Position numbers and translations under genes: made by a program | The notes under the pieces: model-generated | The model's database searches: none | What the model was told of the DNA's origin: nothing | Seen by the model: the letters and a program-made list of their open reading frames with translations, nothing else | Assembly (NCBI RefSeq): GCF_001021385.1 | Contig: NZ_CP011773.1 | Span: forward strand, 6,076,001 to 6,140,000 | DNA length: 64,000 nucleotides | From: Mycobacterium sp. EPa45 | GTDB taxonomy: Bacteria > Actinomycetota > Actinomycetes > Mycobacteriales > Mycobacteriaceae | Direction: 5' to 3' | Shown here: one piece after another, positions 55,447-64,000 of the stretch | Layout of the letters: every line of letters begins with the position of its first letter | How positions within the stretch are numbered: the stretch's first letter is position 1

Positions 55447-57944
55447 GGCGGCGGAGGCGGTAGGGGTGCGCCTGCGTCACCGCCGCCGATCGGCGCCGGT
55501 TGTTGCGGTCCGCCTGACGGCGGTGGCACCGGGCCACCACCCGGCGGAGCCGTGATGGTCGTCGGCGGTCCGAGCGGAATCGTGATGCCCGGAGCCACTT
55601 CGATACTGGGCTGGATGACCGTCTCAGACGGCGGCGGGGGCGGCGGGGGCGGAGCCGCCGGAACGCCGGCATAGCCACCGATCTCGGTTGGCTTGGGGAA
55701 CGACTCGTTGTCGGTGCCCTTGAGCGCCCCGTCCATCGTCGACTTCCAGATGTCCGACGGGATGCCCGAGCCGTACACCTGCCCGCCCGACGCGGTGACG
55801 AGTGGCTGGGTGCCGTCGGTGGTGCCCACCCACACCGCCGTCGCCAACGACGGGGTGTAACCCACCATCCACGCGTCGCGGTTGGCGTCGGTGTCACCGA
55901 GCTGATTGGTTCCGGTCTTGGCCGCCGACGGCCGGCCTCCGGCCAGGTTGTGTCCCCGGGAGTAGCCGGCGATCGGCTGCATGGCCGCGGTCACGTTGTC
56001 GGCGACCGCCTTGGGGATGCGTTGTTCTCCGGTGTTGTCGGTGGTGCTGGCATCGAAGAGCACCTCGCCGCGGGAGTTGACGACCTTCTGCACGAAGTGC
56101 GGCTTGTGGTAGACCCCGGAGTCGGCCAGCGTCGCGTAGGCAGAGGCCATGTCCAGCACTCGAGACTGGTACTGACCCAGGACCACGCCGTTGTTCGGTG
56201 GCCCGCCCTTGCCGTCCTCGGACAGCGTGTGCTCCACGCCCGGGAAGCTTTCGGCGATACCGGCTCGGTGTGCGGCATCGGCGACATCGCTCGGCCCGTT
56301 CTTGAGCTTGAGCATCAGCCGGTAGTAGGAGGTGTTCAGCGACCGCTTCAGGGCCTCGGCAATGTTGCAGACCCCGCAGCCTTCGCCTTCGACGTTGGTG
56401 ATCTTGATGCCGTTGACGGTGACCGGCGAGCTGTCGATCTGATAGCCCAGGCCCATCCCCTGCTCGAGGGCGGCCACCAACGCGAACACCTTGAACGACG
56501 AACCGGTCGGCAGGCCGGCCTGTGCGAAGTCGAAGCCCTGCGCATCCGAACCGCCGTAATAGGCCTTCACGCCACCGGTTTTCGGGTCGATAGACACCAC
56601 TGCCGAACGCATGTCCGGCATCTCACCCTGGAGATTCTTTGTCACCGCATTCTCGGCGGCTTGCTGCGCCTTGGGGTCGATCGTCGTGGTGATCTGCAGA
56701 CCTTGGGTGTTGAGAGTCTGCTCGTCGATGTTGAACAGGTCGAGCAGTTCCTTGGTGACCTGGCGTTCGATAAGACCGTTTGGCCCGGTCGTCACATTGT
56801 TGGAGCGGGCCTGCTCCGGCGACACCGTCTGCGGGAACACCTGTTGAGAGCGTTCGTCTTTCGAGAGCGCGCCCATCGACACCATGCCGTCGAGCACCCA
56901 GTCCCAGCGCTTGGCGGCGCCGTCGGGATCGATCGCCGGATCCAGGGTCGACGGTCGCTGGATCAGCGCGGCCAGCAGGGCGCCCTCCGCGACGGTCAAC
57001 TGCTCGACCGGCTTGTCGAAGTAAGCCTTCGCGGCCGCTGAGATGCCGTAGGCGCCGCGGCCGAAATAGATGATGTTCAAATACGCCTGCAGCACTTCGT
57101 CTTTGGACCACTCGCTCGACATCTTCGTGGAGATGACGAGTTCTTTGGCCTTGCGCACCACGCCGCCGACGCCTGAGCGGGCATCGCCCACGAGCGCGTT
57201 CTTCACGTACTGCTGGGTGATCGTGGACCCGCCCTGCAGGTCACCGCCGAAGAGGTTGTTCTTCAGCGCGCGGGCGAAGCCGGAGAACGAGAAGCCCGGA
57301 TTGCTGTAGAAATCGCGATCTTCGGCGGCCATCACCGCGTTGCGAACCTGGACCGGAATCTGGTCGATGTTCACGTCGACCCGGTTGCCCTCCGGCGGAA
57401 CGATTTTCGCCAGTTCCGAGCCGTCACTTGCCAGGATCGTCGACACCTGGTTGGTACGCAGGTCACCCGGCTGGGGCACCTTGACGATCAGGTAGGCCAT
57501 CCCGAAGGTCAGCAACGGCAACACGATCAACACCACCGCGGCCAGGTACAGCGACCGGCGCACCCATTTCCAGTTGACCTGCTGCGAGAAGCTCGGGGGC
57601 TTGAACGGCGGACGGCCACCCGGTCCACCGGGGCCACCCGTGCGTCGTGGCGGTGGCGGTGGCGGTGGCGGCTTCGGCGGCGGTGTGCCATCGAGGGCGG
57701 CCTTGACGACGTCGACCGGGTCGCGCAGCAGGGGCGCGGTGTCGTCGCGGATCGGCTCGATGATCGACGTCAGCCGGTCGTCGGGCGGGACCTGCCTGCG
57801 GGGCGCGGACCGCGACGGAACGGAACCCTCGCCGGCCACGGGGAATCGCGTCGTCGGCGGTTCGAAGCTACCGGACGCACCCTCGGCCCCTGATCCCTTG
57901 CGGATGTCAGCGGCAGGCCGGTCGGGACGCCCTTCGCTATTCAC
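55443..57944 (-). CDS. ponA1: Bifunctional class A penicillin-binding protein PonA1
   Basis: The 833-residue protein has a Pro-rich cytoplasmic tail (about 75-120), one membrane helix (LYLAAVVLIVLPLLTFGMAYLIV, about 131-153), GT51 transglycosylase (AAEDRDFYSNPGFSFSGFARALKNN, GGSTITQQYVKNAL), and a transpeptidase with SxxK (TGSSFKVFAL), SxN (LKRSLNTSYY) and KTG (SAAKTGTNQ). A proline-rich secreted tail follows ([12 protein letters not shown] onward), as in mycobacterial PonA1, which works at the poles with RipA. GTG 57944 overlaps the DUF5318 stop; the longer reading frame to 58166 runs antisense over that gene and is rejected. Confidence 0.95.
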   Translation of the reverse strand: MNSEGRPDRPAADIRKGSGAEGASGSFEPPTTRFPVAGEGSVPSRSAPRRQVPPDDRLTSIIEPIRDDTAPLLRDPVDVVKAALDGTPPPKPPPPPPPPRRTGGPGGPGGRPPFKPPSFSQQVNWKWVRRSLYLAAVVLIVLPLLTFGMAYLIVKVPQPGDLRTNQVSTILASDGSELAKIVPPEGNRVDVNIDQIPVQVRNAVMAAEDRDFYSNPGFSFSGFARALKNNLFGGDLQGGSTITQQYVKNALVGDARSGVGGVVRKAKELVISTKMSSEWSKDEVLQAYLNIIYFGRGAYGISAAAKAYFDKPVEQLTVAEGALLAALIQRPSTLDPAIDPDGAAKRWDWVLDGMVSMGALSKDERSQQVFPQTVSPEQARSNNVTTGPNGLIERQVTKELLDLFNIDEQTLNTQGLQITTTIDPKAQQAAENAVTKNLQGEMPDMRSAVVSIDPKTGGVKAYYGGSDAQGFDFAQAGLPTGSSFKVFALVAALEQGMGLGYQIDSSPVTVNGIKITNVEGEGCGVCNIAEALKRSLNTSYYRLMLKLKNGPSDVADAAHRAGIAESFPGVEHTLSEDGKGGPPNNGVVLGQYQSRVLDMASAYATLADSGVYHKPHFVQKVVNSRGEVLFDASTTDNTGEQRIPKAVADNVTAAMQPIAGYSRGHNLAGGRPSAAKTGTNQLGDTDANRDAWMVGYTPSLATAVWVGTTDGTQPLVTASGGQVYGSGIPSDIWKSTMDGALKGTDNESFPKPTEIGGYAGVPAAPPPPPPPPSETVIQPSIEVAPGITIPLGPPTTITAPPGGGPVPPPSGGPQQPAPIGGGDAGAPLPPPPP

Positions 57945-58371
57945 TGGCCGTACGCGCGCCGGAACGCGCCGTCTGGGTGCCCCGGCGTCCGCGCGTCCCG
58001 TTGGTGGGACGCGGCGCTCCGAGCACGTAGGACTTGACCAAGTGATTCCATTCGCAGGTCCGGCATACCTCCACCACGTGTACTGAGAATTCGTCGAATC
58101 GAGTTGCCAGCAACACCAGCTCCTCGGCGGTGCGCGCGGATCCCGAAACCGCACCCAGGTGATCACCGAACACCCAGGACACCAATGTCAGCGGCTCCTT
58201 GCGGCAGATCGGACACATCACCGAACTGGGCTTGCCGTGAAACTTCGCGGCCCGCAACAGATAGGGATTGGCGTCGCAGACCTCAGAGACACCGGTTCGA
58301 CCGGAGTACACCTCAGCCAGCAGGGAGCGTCGCCGAAGGGCGTAGTCCACCACCTGTCGCTGCAATCGCAC
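57937..58371 (-). CDS. DUF5318 protein, Rv0049-like
   Basis: The 144-residue protein starts MRLQRQVVDYALRRRSLLAEVYSG and contains a zinc-ribbon-like set: VCDANPYLL, VMCPICRKEPLTLVSWVFG and EVCRTCEWNHLV (two Cys-x2-Cys pairs). A basic, Arg/Thr/Gly-rich C-terminal tail follows. GTG 58371 corresponds to the M. tuberculosis start. The stop overlaps the ponA1 start, so both are coupled. It is divergent from the DUF1707 protein (58483). The role is unknown but its invariant coupling to ponA1 points to cell-wall synthesis. Confidence 0.85.
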   Translation of the reverse strand: MRLQRQVVDYALRRRSLLAEVYSGRTGVSEVCDANPYLLRAAKFHGKPSSVMCPICRKEPLTLVSWVFGDHLGAVSGSARTAEELVLLATRFDEFSVHVVEVCRTCEWNHLVKSYVLGAPRPTNGTRGRRGTQTARSGARTASE

Positions 58372-58482
58372 GATCACCAGAGTACGTCGGCGATCTGGGC
58401 AACGACGCGCGACCGACTCGAGGCGCCGGAGAATATGTGCCTGGTCTGCACTCTTGCTCGGAGAACTCTTACGATCATCGCC

Positions 58483-59337
58483 GTGGCGACATCGCAGACG
58501 GCCAGCACGCGCGCGAAGGACAGCGACCGCAACGACACGTGCCAGATCCTGGACACCGCGCTGTCCGAGGGGCAGCTGTCGATGAGCGAGCACCAGCAGC
58601 GCGTGAAGGAGGCGACCACCGCGACGACGCTCGGCGACTTGCGTGCCCTCGTCTCCGATCTGCAGACCGCGAACGCCCCGGTGCAGCTACCCACGCTGAA
58701 GAAGCCGCGGCTGTCGGCGCCCGGTGCCGGCGGCAGCTGGGGTATCCGCCTGGCGATCGTGGGTGTGCTGATCGTGCTCGGCATCGGCATCGGCTGGGGG
58801 TTGTACGGCAACACACCGTCGCCGCTCAACTTCACCTCCGACCCGGGCGCCAAGTCCGACGGGGTGGCCCCGGTCGTGCTGACCCCGCCGCGTCAGCTGC
58901 ACTCGCTGGGCGGACTCAACGGGTTACTCGAGCAGATGAAGAAGAAGTTCGGCGACACCCAAGGCAACCGCCTGGTGATCTACCCCGACTACGCGTCGCT
59001 GACCCGGCCCGATCCCAACGACGACCGCCGCGAGCTCAACTACACCTACCGCGGCGGCTGGGGCGACCCGAGCACGTCGGCGGCCAGCAGCGACGCCGCG
59101 CTGGTGGACCTGAGCAAGTTCGACGCCAAGGCCGTCGTCGGCGTTCTGCGCGGGGCTCCCGAGACGCTGAATATGAAGCCCGGCGACGTCAAGAGCACTT
59201 ATCTGATCATCGAACCCAGCCGTGACCCCACCGCCGCGGGCACGGTGACCGCCGAAATCTACGTCTCGAGCGATTTCGGCAGCGGGTACATCCAGCTGTA
59301 TCCGGACGGCACGGTCAAGCAGGTCAACTACCCGTAA
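58483..59337 (+). CDS. DUF1707 membrane protein, Rv0048c-like
   Basis: The 284-residue protein begins with the DUF1707 SHOCT-like domain (DSDRNDTCQILDTALSEGQLSMSEHQQRVKEATTATTLGDLRALVSDLQ, about 11-60), a single membrane helix (RLAIVGVLIVLGIGIGWGLYG, about 87-107) and an exported C-terminal domain of about 175 residues with YPDYASLTRPDPNDDRRELNYTYRGGW. The start is GTG 58483. It is divergent from DUF5318/ponA1 and precedes the PadR regulator. The gene arrangement is that of Rv0048c, whose role is not settled; the N-terminal SHOCT-type domain usually mediates oligomerisation or membrane association. Confidence 0.85.
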   Translation: MATSQTASTRAKDSDRNDTCQILDTALSEGQLSMSEHQQRVKEATTATTLGDLRALVSDLQTANAPVQLPTLKKPRLSAPGAGGSWGIRLAIVGVLIVLGIGIGWGLYGNTPSPLNFTSDPGAKSDGVAPVVLTPPRQLHSLGGLNGLLEQMKKKFGDTQGNRLVIYPDYASLTRPDPNDDRRELNYTYRGGWGDPSTSAASSDAALVDLSKFDAKAVVGVLRGAPETLNMKPGDVKSTYLIIEPSRDPTAAGTVTAEIYVSSDFGSGYIQLYPDGTVKQVNYP

Positions 59338-59372
59338 CCGTCGGGCAGCCATCAGGACCGTTGGCGGATAAG

Positions 59373-59397
59373 TAGCGTTAAATATATCGCTCCGATA
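59373..59397. promoter_or_regulatory. Candidate PadR operator
   Basis: TATCG and CGATA (59385-59397) flank CTC. Just upstream, AGCGTTAAATATATCGCT (59373-59390) is an imperfect palindrome sharing bases with it. The composite AT-rich site lies about 55 bases before the PadR start. Confidence 0.5.
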
Positions 59398-59450
59398 CTA
59401 TCTGCGGAGGTGTCGAAGCGCCGTAACGGTCGAGCAAAGGAGGTGACCCG

Positions 59451-59996
59451 ATGTTGGAGCTTGCCATCTTGGGTCTTCTGCTCGAGTCCCCCATGCACGG
59501 CTACGAACTGCGCAAGAGACTGACGGGTCTCCTAGGGGCGTTCCGCGCCTTTTCTTACGGCTCGCTGTACCCGGCCCTGCGCCGGATGCAGGCCGACGGG
59601 CTGATCGCCGAGGACACCGCACCGGCGGGAACCACGGTGTTACGCCGCGCACGGCGGGTATATGCGCTGACCGATGCCGGTCGTCAACGGTTCGCCGAGC
59701 TGGTGGCCGACACCGGTCCGCAGAACTACACCGACGACGGCTTCGGTGTACACCTGGCGTTTTTCAACCGCACACCGGCCGAGGCACGGATGCGGATCCT
59801 GGAAGGCCGCCGGCGCCAGGTGGAGGAACGTCGCGAAGGTCTGCGGGAGGCCATCGCGCGGGCGAGCAATTCGTTCGACCGCTACACGAAACAACTGCAT
59901 CAGCTGGGCCTCGAGTCCAGCGAGCGGGAAGTCAAGTGGCTCAACGAGCTGATCGCCGCTGAGCGGGTGGCCCAGAGCCATCCAGATCAGGCCTGA
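59451..59996 (+). CDS. PadR family transcriptional regulator
   Basis: The 181-residue protein has the PadR winged helix: MLELAILGLLLESPMHGYELRKRLTGLLGAFRAFSYGSLYPALRRMQADGLI (about 1-52), then RVYALTDAGRQRFAELVAD. A C-terminal Vir-like helical domain (RILEGRRRQVEERREGLREAIARASNSFDRYTKQLHQLGLE) mediates dimerisation. Excellent GGAGGTGACCCG precedes the ATG. It lies upstream of ino1 (58 bases) as in M. tuberculosis (Rv0047c), where the order is kept, suggesting it regulates the ino1 unit. Confidence 0.94.
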   Translation: MLELAILGLLLESPMHGYELRKRLTGLLGAFRAFSYGSLYPALRRMQADGLIAEDTAPAGTTVLRRARRVYALTDAGRQRFAELVADTGPQNYTDDGFGVHLAFFNRTPAEARMRILEGRRRQVEERREGLREAIARASNSFDRYTKQLHQLGLESSEREVKWLNELIAAERVAQSHPDQA

Positions 59997-60054
59997 CGCG
60001 GCCACTGCAGTACCTGACAGCAGCCAGTAGAAGTACGAGTTAGGAGAACGTCCC

Positions 60055-61167
60055 ATGACGGAGCACAACGGAACGTCGACAGATGTGCGGGTCGCCATTG
60101 TCGGCGTCGGCAACTGCGCGTCCTCACTGGTCCAGGGCGTGCAGTACTACAAGGACGCCGACGCGAACGCCACCGTTCCCGGTCTGATGCACGTGAAGCT
60201 CGGCCCCTATCACGTACGCGACGTGAAGTTCGTGGCCGCGTTCGACGTGGACGCCAAGAAGGTCGGCTTCGACCTGTCCGAGGCGATCTTCGCGTCGGAG
60301 AACAACACCATCAAGATCGCCGACGTGCCGCCGACCGATGTCGTCGTTCAGCGCGGCCCGACCCTGGACGGCATCGGCAAGTACTACGCCGAGACCATCG
60401 AGATCTCCGACGAGCAGCCCGTCGACGTCGTCAAGATCCTCAAGGACGCTCAAGTCGATGTGCTGGTGTCCTACCTGCCGGTGGGCTCGGACGAGGCCGA
60501 CAAGTTCTACGCGCAGTGCGCCATCGACGCCAAGGTCGCGTTCGTCAACGCGCTGCCGGTGTTCATCGCCTCGGATCCCGAGTGGGCCAAGAAGTTCGAG
60601 GACGCCGGAGTGCCGATCGTCGGTGACGACATCAAGAGCCAGGTCGGTGCCACCATCACCCACCGCGTGATGGCCAAGCTGTTCGAGGACCGCGGCGTCA
60701 CCCTGGACCGCACGTACCAGCTCAACGTCGGCGGCAACATGGACTTCAAGAACATGCTCGAGCGCGAGCGCCTGGAGTCCAAGAAGGTGTCCAAGACCCA
60801 GGCCGTGACCTCCAACCTCACCGGCTCGCTGGCCGGCAAGATCGAGGACAAGAACGTGCACATCGGCCCGTCCGACCACGTCGCGTGGCTCGATGACCGC
60901 AAGTGGGCCTACGTCCGCCTCGAGGGCCGCGCCTTCGGTGACGTGCCGCTGAACCTGGAGTACAAGCTCGAGGTGTGGGACTCGCCGAACTCGGCCGGCA
61001 TCATCATCGACGCCGTGCGCGCCGCGAAGATCGCCAAGGACCGCGGCATCGGCGGCCCGATCATCCCGGCCTCGGCCTACCTGATGAAGAGCCCGCCCAA
61101 GCAGCTGGCCGACGACATCGCCCGAGCCGAGCTCGAGAAGTTCATCGCCGGAGGGCAGGAGCGCTAG
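60055..61167 (+). CDS. ino1: Inositol-3-phosphate synthase
   Basis: The 370-residue enzyme converts glucose 6-phosphate to myo-inositol 3-phosphate with NAD+, the first step to mycothiol, phosphatidylinositol and lipoarabinomannan. [26 protein letters not shown] is the dinucleotide site; [24 protein letters not shown] and [29 protein letters not shown] are the conserved active-site segments, with the catalytic Lys residues. A ribosome binding site (TTAGGAGAACG) precedes ATG 60055. It is about the length of M. tuberculosis Ino1. It is followed by a strong terminator at 61209-61254. Confidence 0.98.
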   Translation: MTEHNGTSTDVRVAIVGVGNCASSLVQGVQYYKDADANATVPGLMHVKLGPYHVRDVKFVAAFDVDAKKVGFDLSEAIFASENNTIKIADVPPTDVVVQRGPTLDGIGKYYAETIEISDEQPVDVVKILKDAQVDVLVSYLPVGSDEADKFYAQCAIDAKVAFVNALPVFIASDPEWAKKFEDAGVPIVGDDIKSQVGATITHRVMAKLFEDRGVTLDRTYQLNVGGNMDFKNMLERERLESKKVSKTQAVTSNLTGSLAGKIEDKNVHIGPSDHVAWLDDRKWAYVRLEGRAFGDVPLNLEYKLEVWDSPNSAGIIIDAVRAAKIAKDRGIGGPIIPASAYLMKSPPKQLADDIARAELEKFIAGGQER

Positions 61168-61208
61168 CGACCCGGGAAACAACCCGGCGAGTAACACCCA
61201 CCGCACAG

Positions 61209-61254
61209 GGTGCGGCCAGATCCAGATGGGACGCCCCATCGCGATCTGGCCGCA
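61209..61254 (+). terminator. Strong intrinsic-type terminator of ino1
   Basis: GTGCGGCCAGATC (61209-61221) and GATCTGGCCGCAC (61242-61254) form a perfect 13-bp stem, and the loop can form a second ATGGG...CCCAT stem. TTT follows. It lies 42 bases after the ino1 stop and 20 bases before the next start. Confidence 0.85.
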
Positions 61255-61274
61255 CTTTCGCGTTAGATGGCTGT

Positions 61275-62195
61275 GTGATCTCCGATGACGAACTGATCCG
61301 CCTCGACGACGAATTCGCGCTGCTGCCCGAGAACGCCGCGCAGGCCGGAGTCAGTGGCGAGTTACCGTCGGTCGCCAGGATCGAATCCGGCCCGATCAGC
61401 GCGCTGAAGTGGGGCGCCGAAGCGCCGCAGGTCGTCTTCCTGCACGGCGGCGGCCAGAACGCCCACACCTGGGACACCGTCATCCTCGGTCTGGGTGTTC
61501 CGGCGCTCGCGATCGACCTGCCCGGCCATGGCCGCTCGGCCTGGCGAGAAGACGGCGACTACGGCCCCCGGCTGAACGCCGAAACGTTGCGGCCTGTGCT
61601 GAACGAATGGGCGCCGAGCCCCCGACTGGTGGTCGGGATGTCATTGGGCGGGTTGACCGCGCTGCGCATCGCGACCGTCGAGCCGACCCTGGTTCCCGAG
61701 CTGGTGCTCGTCGACGTCACCCCCTCGGCGCCCGAGCGTCATGAACAGATGAGCCAGGCTCAGCTGGGCGCGGTCGCCCTGGTGCAGGGCGAGCGCACGT
61801 TCGAGAGCTTCGCGGCCATGCTGGACGTCACCGTCGCCGCCTCCCCGACCCGGAGCCGAGAGTCGCTGCGCCGCGGCGTCTTTCACAACTCAAAGCAGCT
61901 CGACGACGGCACCTGGACCTGGCGTTACGACTCGTTCCGAAAGGGCGCGAAATCCGGCGACGGACTGCCCGAGTCGTTCGCCGGCCTGTGGGACGACGTC
62001 CCGTCCATCACCATGCCCACCACGCTGGTGCGCGGCGCCAACTCGTTCTTCGTCAACGACGAGGATGCCGACGAATTCGCCCGAACCGCACCAGGATTCC
62101 AGCGCGTGATCAAGGTTCCCGACTCAGGTCACTCGGTCCAGGGTGACCAACCCCGCGCGCTGATCGAGATTCTGCGAGACGTGCTCGCCGGCTGA
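61275..62195 (+). CDS. Alpha/beta hydrolase
   Basis: The 306-residue protein has the oxyanion loop VVFLHGGGQNAHTWDTV, nucleophile elbow VVGMSLGGLTAL (Gly-x-Ser-x-Gly), an Asp/Glu region in TLVRGANSFFVNDEDADEF and the terminal His in VPDSGHSVQGDQPRAL, giving a complete catalytic triad. GTG 61275 gives the family's N terminus; the overlong frame starting in ino1 is a shadow. The distance of 20 bases from the ino1 terminator suggests an own promoter or readthrough. The substrate is not evident. Confidence 0.88.
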   Translation: MISDDELIRLDDEFALLPENAAQAGVSGELPSVARIESGPISALKWGAEAPQVVFLHGGGQNAHTWDTVILGLGVPALAIDLPGHGRSAWREDGDYGPRLNAETLRPVLNEWAPSPRLVVGMSLGGLTALRIATVEPTLVPELVLVDVTPSAPERHEQMSQAQLGAVALVQGERTFESFAAMLDVTVAASPTRSRESLRRGVFHNSKQLDDGTWTWRYDSFRKGAKSGDGLPESFAGLWDDVPSITMPTTLVRGANSFFVNDEDADEFARTAPGFQRVIKVPDSGHSVQGDQPRALIEILRDVLAG

Positions 62196-62247
62196 GCGTC
62201 TGCGCCCACCGGGAATACCGGCGCCGACACCGACGTACGGTGGATAG

Positions 62248-63033
62248 GTGACCTTCCCCATTCGCATCGGCGTGCAATTGCAGCCGCAGCATTCCACCGA
62301 TTACGACCAGATCCGCGATGCCGTCCGCCGCTGTGAGGACATCGGCGTCGACGTGGTCTTCAACTGGGACCACTTCTTCCCGCTCTACGGCGATCCCGAA
62401 GGTGCGCACTTCGAGTGCTGGACCATGTTGGGCGCCTGGGCCGAGCAGACCTCGCGCGTGCAGATCGGCGCGCTGGTCACCTGCAACTCGTATCGCAACC
62501 CGGAACTGCTGGCCGATATGGCTCGCACCGTCGACCACATCTCGGACGGCCGGCTGATCCTGGGCATCGGCTCGGGCTGGAAGCAAAAGGATTACGACGA
62601 GTACGGCTACGACTTCGGCACGGTCGGTAGCCGCCTCGACGACCTCGCGGGTGCGCTGCCGCGCATCAAATCGCGGCTGGCCAAGCTGAACCCGGCGCCG
62701 ACCCGGGAGATCCCCATCCTCATCGGCGGCCAGGGCGAGAAGAAGACCCTGCGCCTGGTTGCCGAGCACGGGGATATCTGGCACGGCTTCACCAACGCCG
62801 AGACCTACCCCGGCAAGGCCGAGGTGCTCGACCGGCACTGCTCGGACGTCGGCCGCGAGCCGGGCCAGATCGAGCGTTCCTCGGGTGTGGAAGGCCGCGA
62901 CCGCGACACCATCGTCGCCAACGCGGAGGCCCTGACCGGGTTGGGCGTGACGCTGCTGACCGTCGGCTGCGACGGACCGGACTACGACCTCGGGCCGGCC
63001 GAGGCTTTGGTGAGCTGGCGCGACAGCCGCTAG
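62248..63033 (+). CDS. LLM-class F420-dependent oxidoreductase
   Basis: The 261-residue TIM-barrel enzyme has [43 protein letters not shown], then [52 protein letters not shown], the luciferase-like core with the F420/FMN-binding segment. Mycobacteria use F420 in many such enzymes, several of which act on detoxification or cell-envelope compounds. The start is GTG 62248, 52 bases after the hydrolase. The C-terminal His/Arg-rich loop common to longer members is absent, so this is a short form. Confidence 0.88.
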   Translation: MTFPIRIGVQLQPQHSTDYDQIRDAVRRCEDIGVDVVFNWDHFFPLYGDPEGAHFECWTMLGAWAEQTSRVQIGALVTCNSYRNPELLADMARTVDHISDGRLILGIGSGWKQKDYDEYGYDFGTVGSRLDDLAGALPRIKSRLAKLNPAPTREIPILIGGQGEKKTLRLVAEHGDIWHGFTNAETYPGKAEVLDRHCSDVGREPGQIERSSGVEGRDRDTIVANAEALTGLGVTLLTVGCDGPDYDLGPAEALVSWRDSR

Positions 63034-63045
63034 ATCCGATTGCCG

Positions 63046-64000
63046 CTAGCAGGGCTCGAATTCCAGCGGCAGCGACTCCAGACCGAAGGTGCCGGCGGGC
63101 CACAGCGTGGTGGCCTCGCCGGCCAACCGGTAGTCCGGAATGCGCGCGTGGAACTCCTCGATGGTCAGCCGCAGTTCGCGGCGTGCCAGGTGCGAACCGA
63201 GGCACCGGTGGATACCACCGCCGAATCCGAGGTGGACGGCCTTGGCGTTCAGATCCATCTCGTTCGCCGTATAGGCATACGGCCCATCGCGATTCGCGGT
63301 GAACAGCATCAGCATGACCTGTGAGTTCGCCGGGATCGTCACGCCTTCGACCTCGACGTCGGCGGTCGTCACGCGCGGCACGCCCGGTACCGGGCCGTCC
63401 AAACGCAGCACCTCTTCGACGAAAGGCGGGATCAACGACGAGTCGTCGATCAGCCGGTGACGCAGTACCGGGTCCTTGGCCAGGGTGAGCAATGCGAAAC
63501 CGATCGCACCGGTGACGGTGTCCAGCCCCGCCAGGATGATCAGGAAGCACAACCCGAGGATCTCGGCGTCCGTCCAGGCTTCGTCGCCGTCGAGGGCCAA
63601 GATGTTGCTCAGCATATCGTCGCCAGGGTGAGTTTTCTTGATCTCGATCTGCTCGGCGAGGAACCCGAAAAGTGCTATGCTGCAATCGATTACCGACTGC
63701 GACGTCTCCTGGCCCAGTGACGAGATGTCGGCACCCTTGATGATCCCGCTCACCCAGGTCAGGAATGTGGGCAGGTGCTCCAGCGGCAGGCCGAACAATG
63801 TCAGGATCGCCTGGGTGGGGAATTTGTAGGACAGGTCGGCGACGACGTCGCAGCGGCCGAGCGGGGCGAACTTGTCGATGTGCCCGCGCAACTGCGCCCG
63901 CAGATCGCCGTCCATTTCCGCCATGCGTTTGGGGCCGAACATCGGATCCAGCACCCGCCGGTAGTCCGCGTGCTTGGGCGGATCGATCGCGATCGGAATC
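63046..64000 (-). CDS. Cytochrome P450, 5' end cut by window edge
   Basis: The visible part starts inside helix C (IAIDPPKHADYRRVLDPMFGP) and includes the oxygen-binding I-helix FLIILAGLDTVTGAIGF, the K-helix ExxR in VEEVLRLDGPV and the haem-binding loop LGFGGGIHRCLGSHLARREL with the Cys ligand. The missing N-terminal part, about a quarter of the protein, lies beyond 64000; the frame to the edge is open. The substrate cannot be inferred. The gene converges with the F420 oxidoreductase gene, 12 bases apart. Confidence 0.95.
   Translation of the reverse strand, partial: IPIAIDPPKHADYRRVLDPMFGPKRMAEMDGDLRAQLRGHIDKFAPLGRCDVVADLSYKFPTQAILTLFGLPLEHLPTFLTWVSGIIKGADISSLGQETSQSVIDCSIALFGFLAEQIEIKKTHPGDDMLSNILALDGDEAWTDAEILGLCFLIILAGLDTVTGAIGFALLTLAKDPVLRHRLIDDSSLIPPFVEEVLRLDGPVPGVPRVTTADVEVEGVTIPANSQVMLMLFTANRDGPYAYTANEMDLNAKAVHLGFGGGIHRCLGSHLARRELRLTIEEFHARIPDYRLAGEATTLWPAGTFGLESLPLEFEPC

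Noticed and set aside
57645..57690. GGC/GGT triplet repeat, possible repeat element
   Set aside because: It encodes the poly-proline segment of PonA1 and a similar repeat in ssb encodes the glycine linker, so both are coding sequence.
57945..58166. N-terminal extension of ponA1
   Set aside because: It is the shadow of the DUF5318 gene; the GTG at 57944 gives the usual PonA1 length.
1..64000. tRNA, rRNA, CRISPR arrays, insertion sequences or prophage genes
   Set aside because: No cloverleaf-like segment, direct-repeat array, transposase or integrase frame was found by reading; a tRNAscan or Infernal run would be needed to exclude small RNAs.

Overview
The window looks like a fast-growing mycobacterium (Mycolicibacterium type). 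The DNA is GC-rich with GTG/TTG starts, and the right third carries the conserved mycobacterial block dnaB, rplI, rpsR, ssb, rpsF, GT87 mannosyltransferase, ponA1, DUF5318, DUF1707 protein, PadR regulator and ino1, in the same relative order as M. tuberculosis Rv0058 to Rv0046c. In that species the block lies a few tens of kb from oriC. No tRNA, rRNA, CRISPR array, transposase or prophage gene was seen.

Layout. 1-16 kb holds metabolic and stress genes: a cut-off NAD-dependent epimerase, an acyl-CoA dehydrogenase, a TetR regulator divergent from a molybdopterin oxidoreductase with a membrane partner, a hemerythrin/hydrolase trio, a GlxA-type regulator, an operon of HD-domain protein, quinone oxidoreductase and cupin lipoprotein, an acyltransferase, a UvrA-like ABC protein and a phospholipase D-like protein. 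15.8-29.5 kb is a specialised-metabolism island. A plus-strand MarR / acyl-ACP thioesterase / FAD oxidoreductase unit converges on a tightly coupled five-gene minus-strand operon: flavin halogenase-like enzyme, iterative-type PKS (KS-AT-DH-KR-ACP), ABC ATPase, ABC permease and cation/proton antiporter. Divergent from that operon at 29.8-34.0 kb lies a second type II topoisomerase pair (GyrB-like and GyrA-like) resembling the atypical TopoNM of M. smegmatis.

34-47 kb holds hydrolases, a DUF2236 oxygenase, rifampin ADP-ribosyltransferase (arr), a secreted coiled-coil peptidase-like protein, a universal stress protein, TspO with lycopene cyclase, small exported proteins, and a catabolic-looking operon (SDR, cupin dioxygenase, Asp-nucleophile hydrolase, DUF1330) divergent from a PucR-type regulator. 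47-61 kb is the replication, ribosome and cell-wall core, where dnaB is interrupted in its P-loop by a class 3 intein. The right end has an adenylate cyclase fusion, a DJ-1/PfpI protein, a hydrolase, an F420-type oxidoreductase and a cut-off cytochrome P450.

The most interesting hypothesis is that the 16-34 kb stretch is one functional island: a PKS/halogenase product with its own exporter and, next to it, a topoisomerase whose fluoroquinolone-contact residues are naturally replaced (Gly at the positions of GyrA Asp89 and Asp94, Tyr at a GyrB Glu). Product, target and physical coupling are inference. The domain architecture, gene order and residues are read from the sequence.
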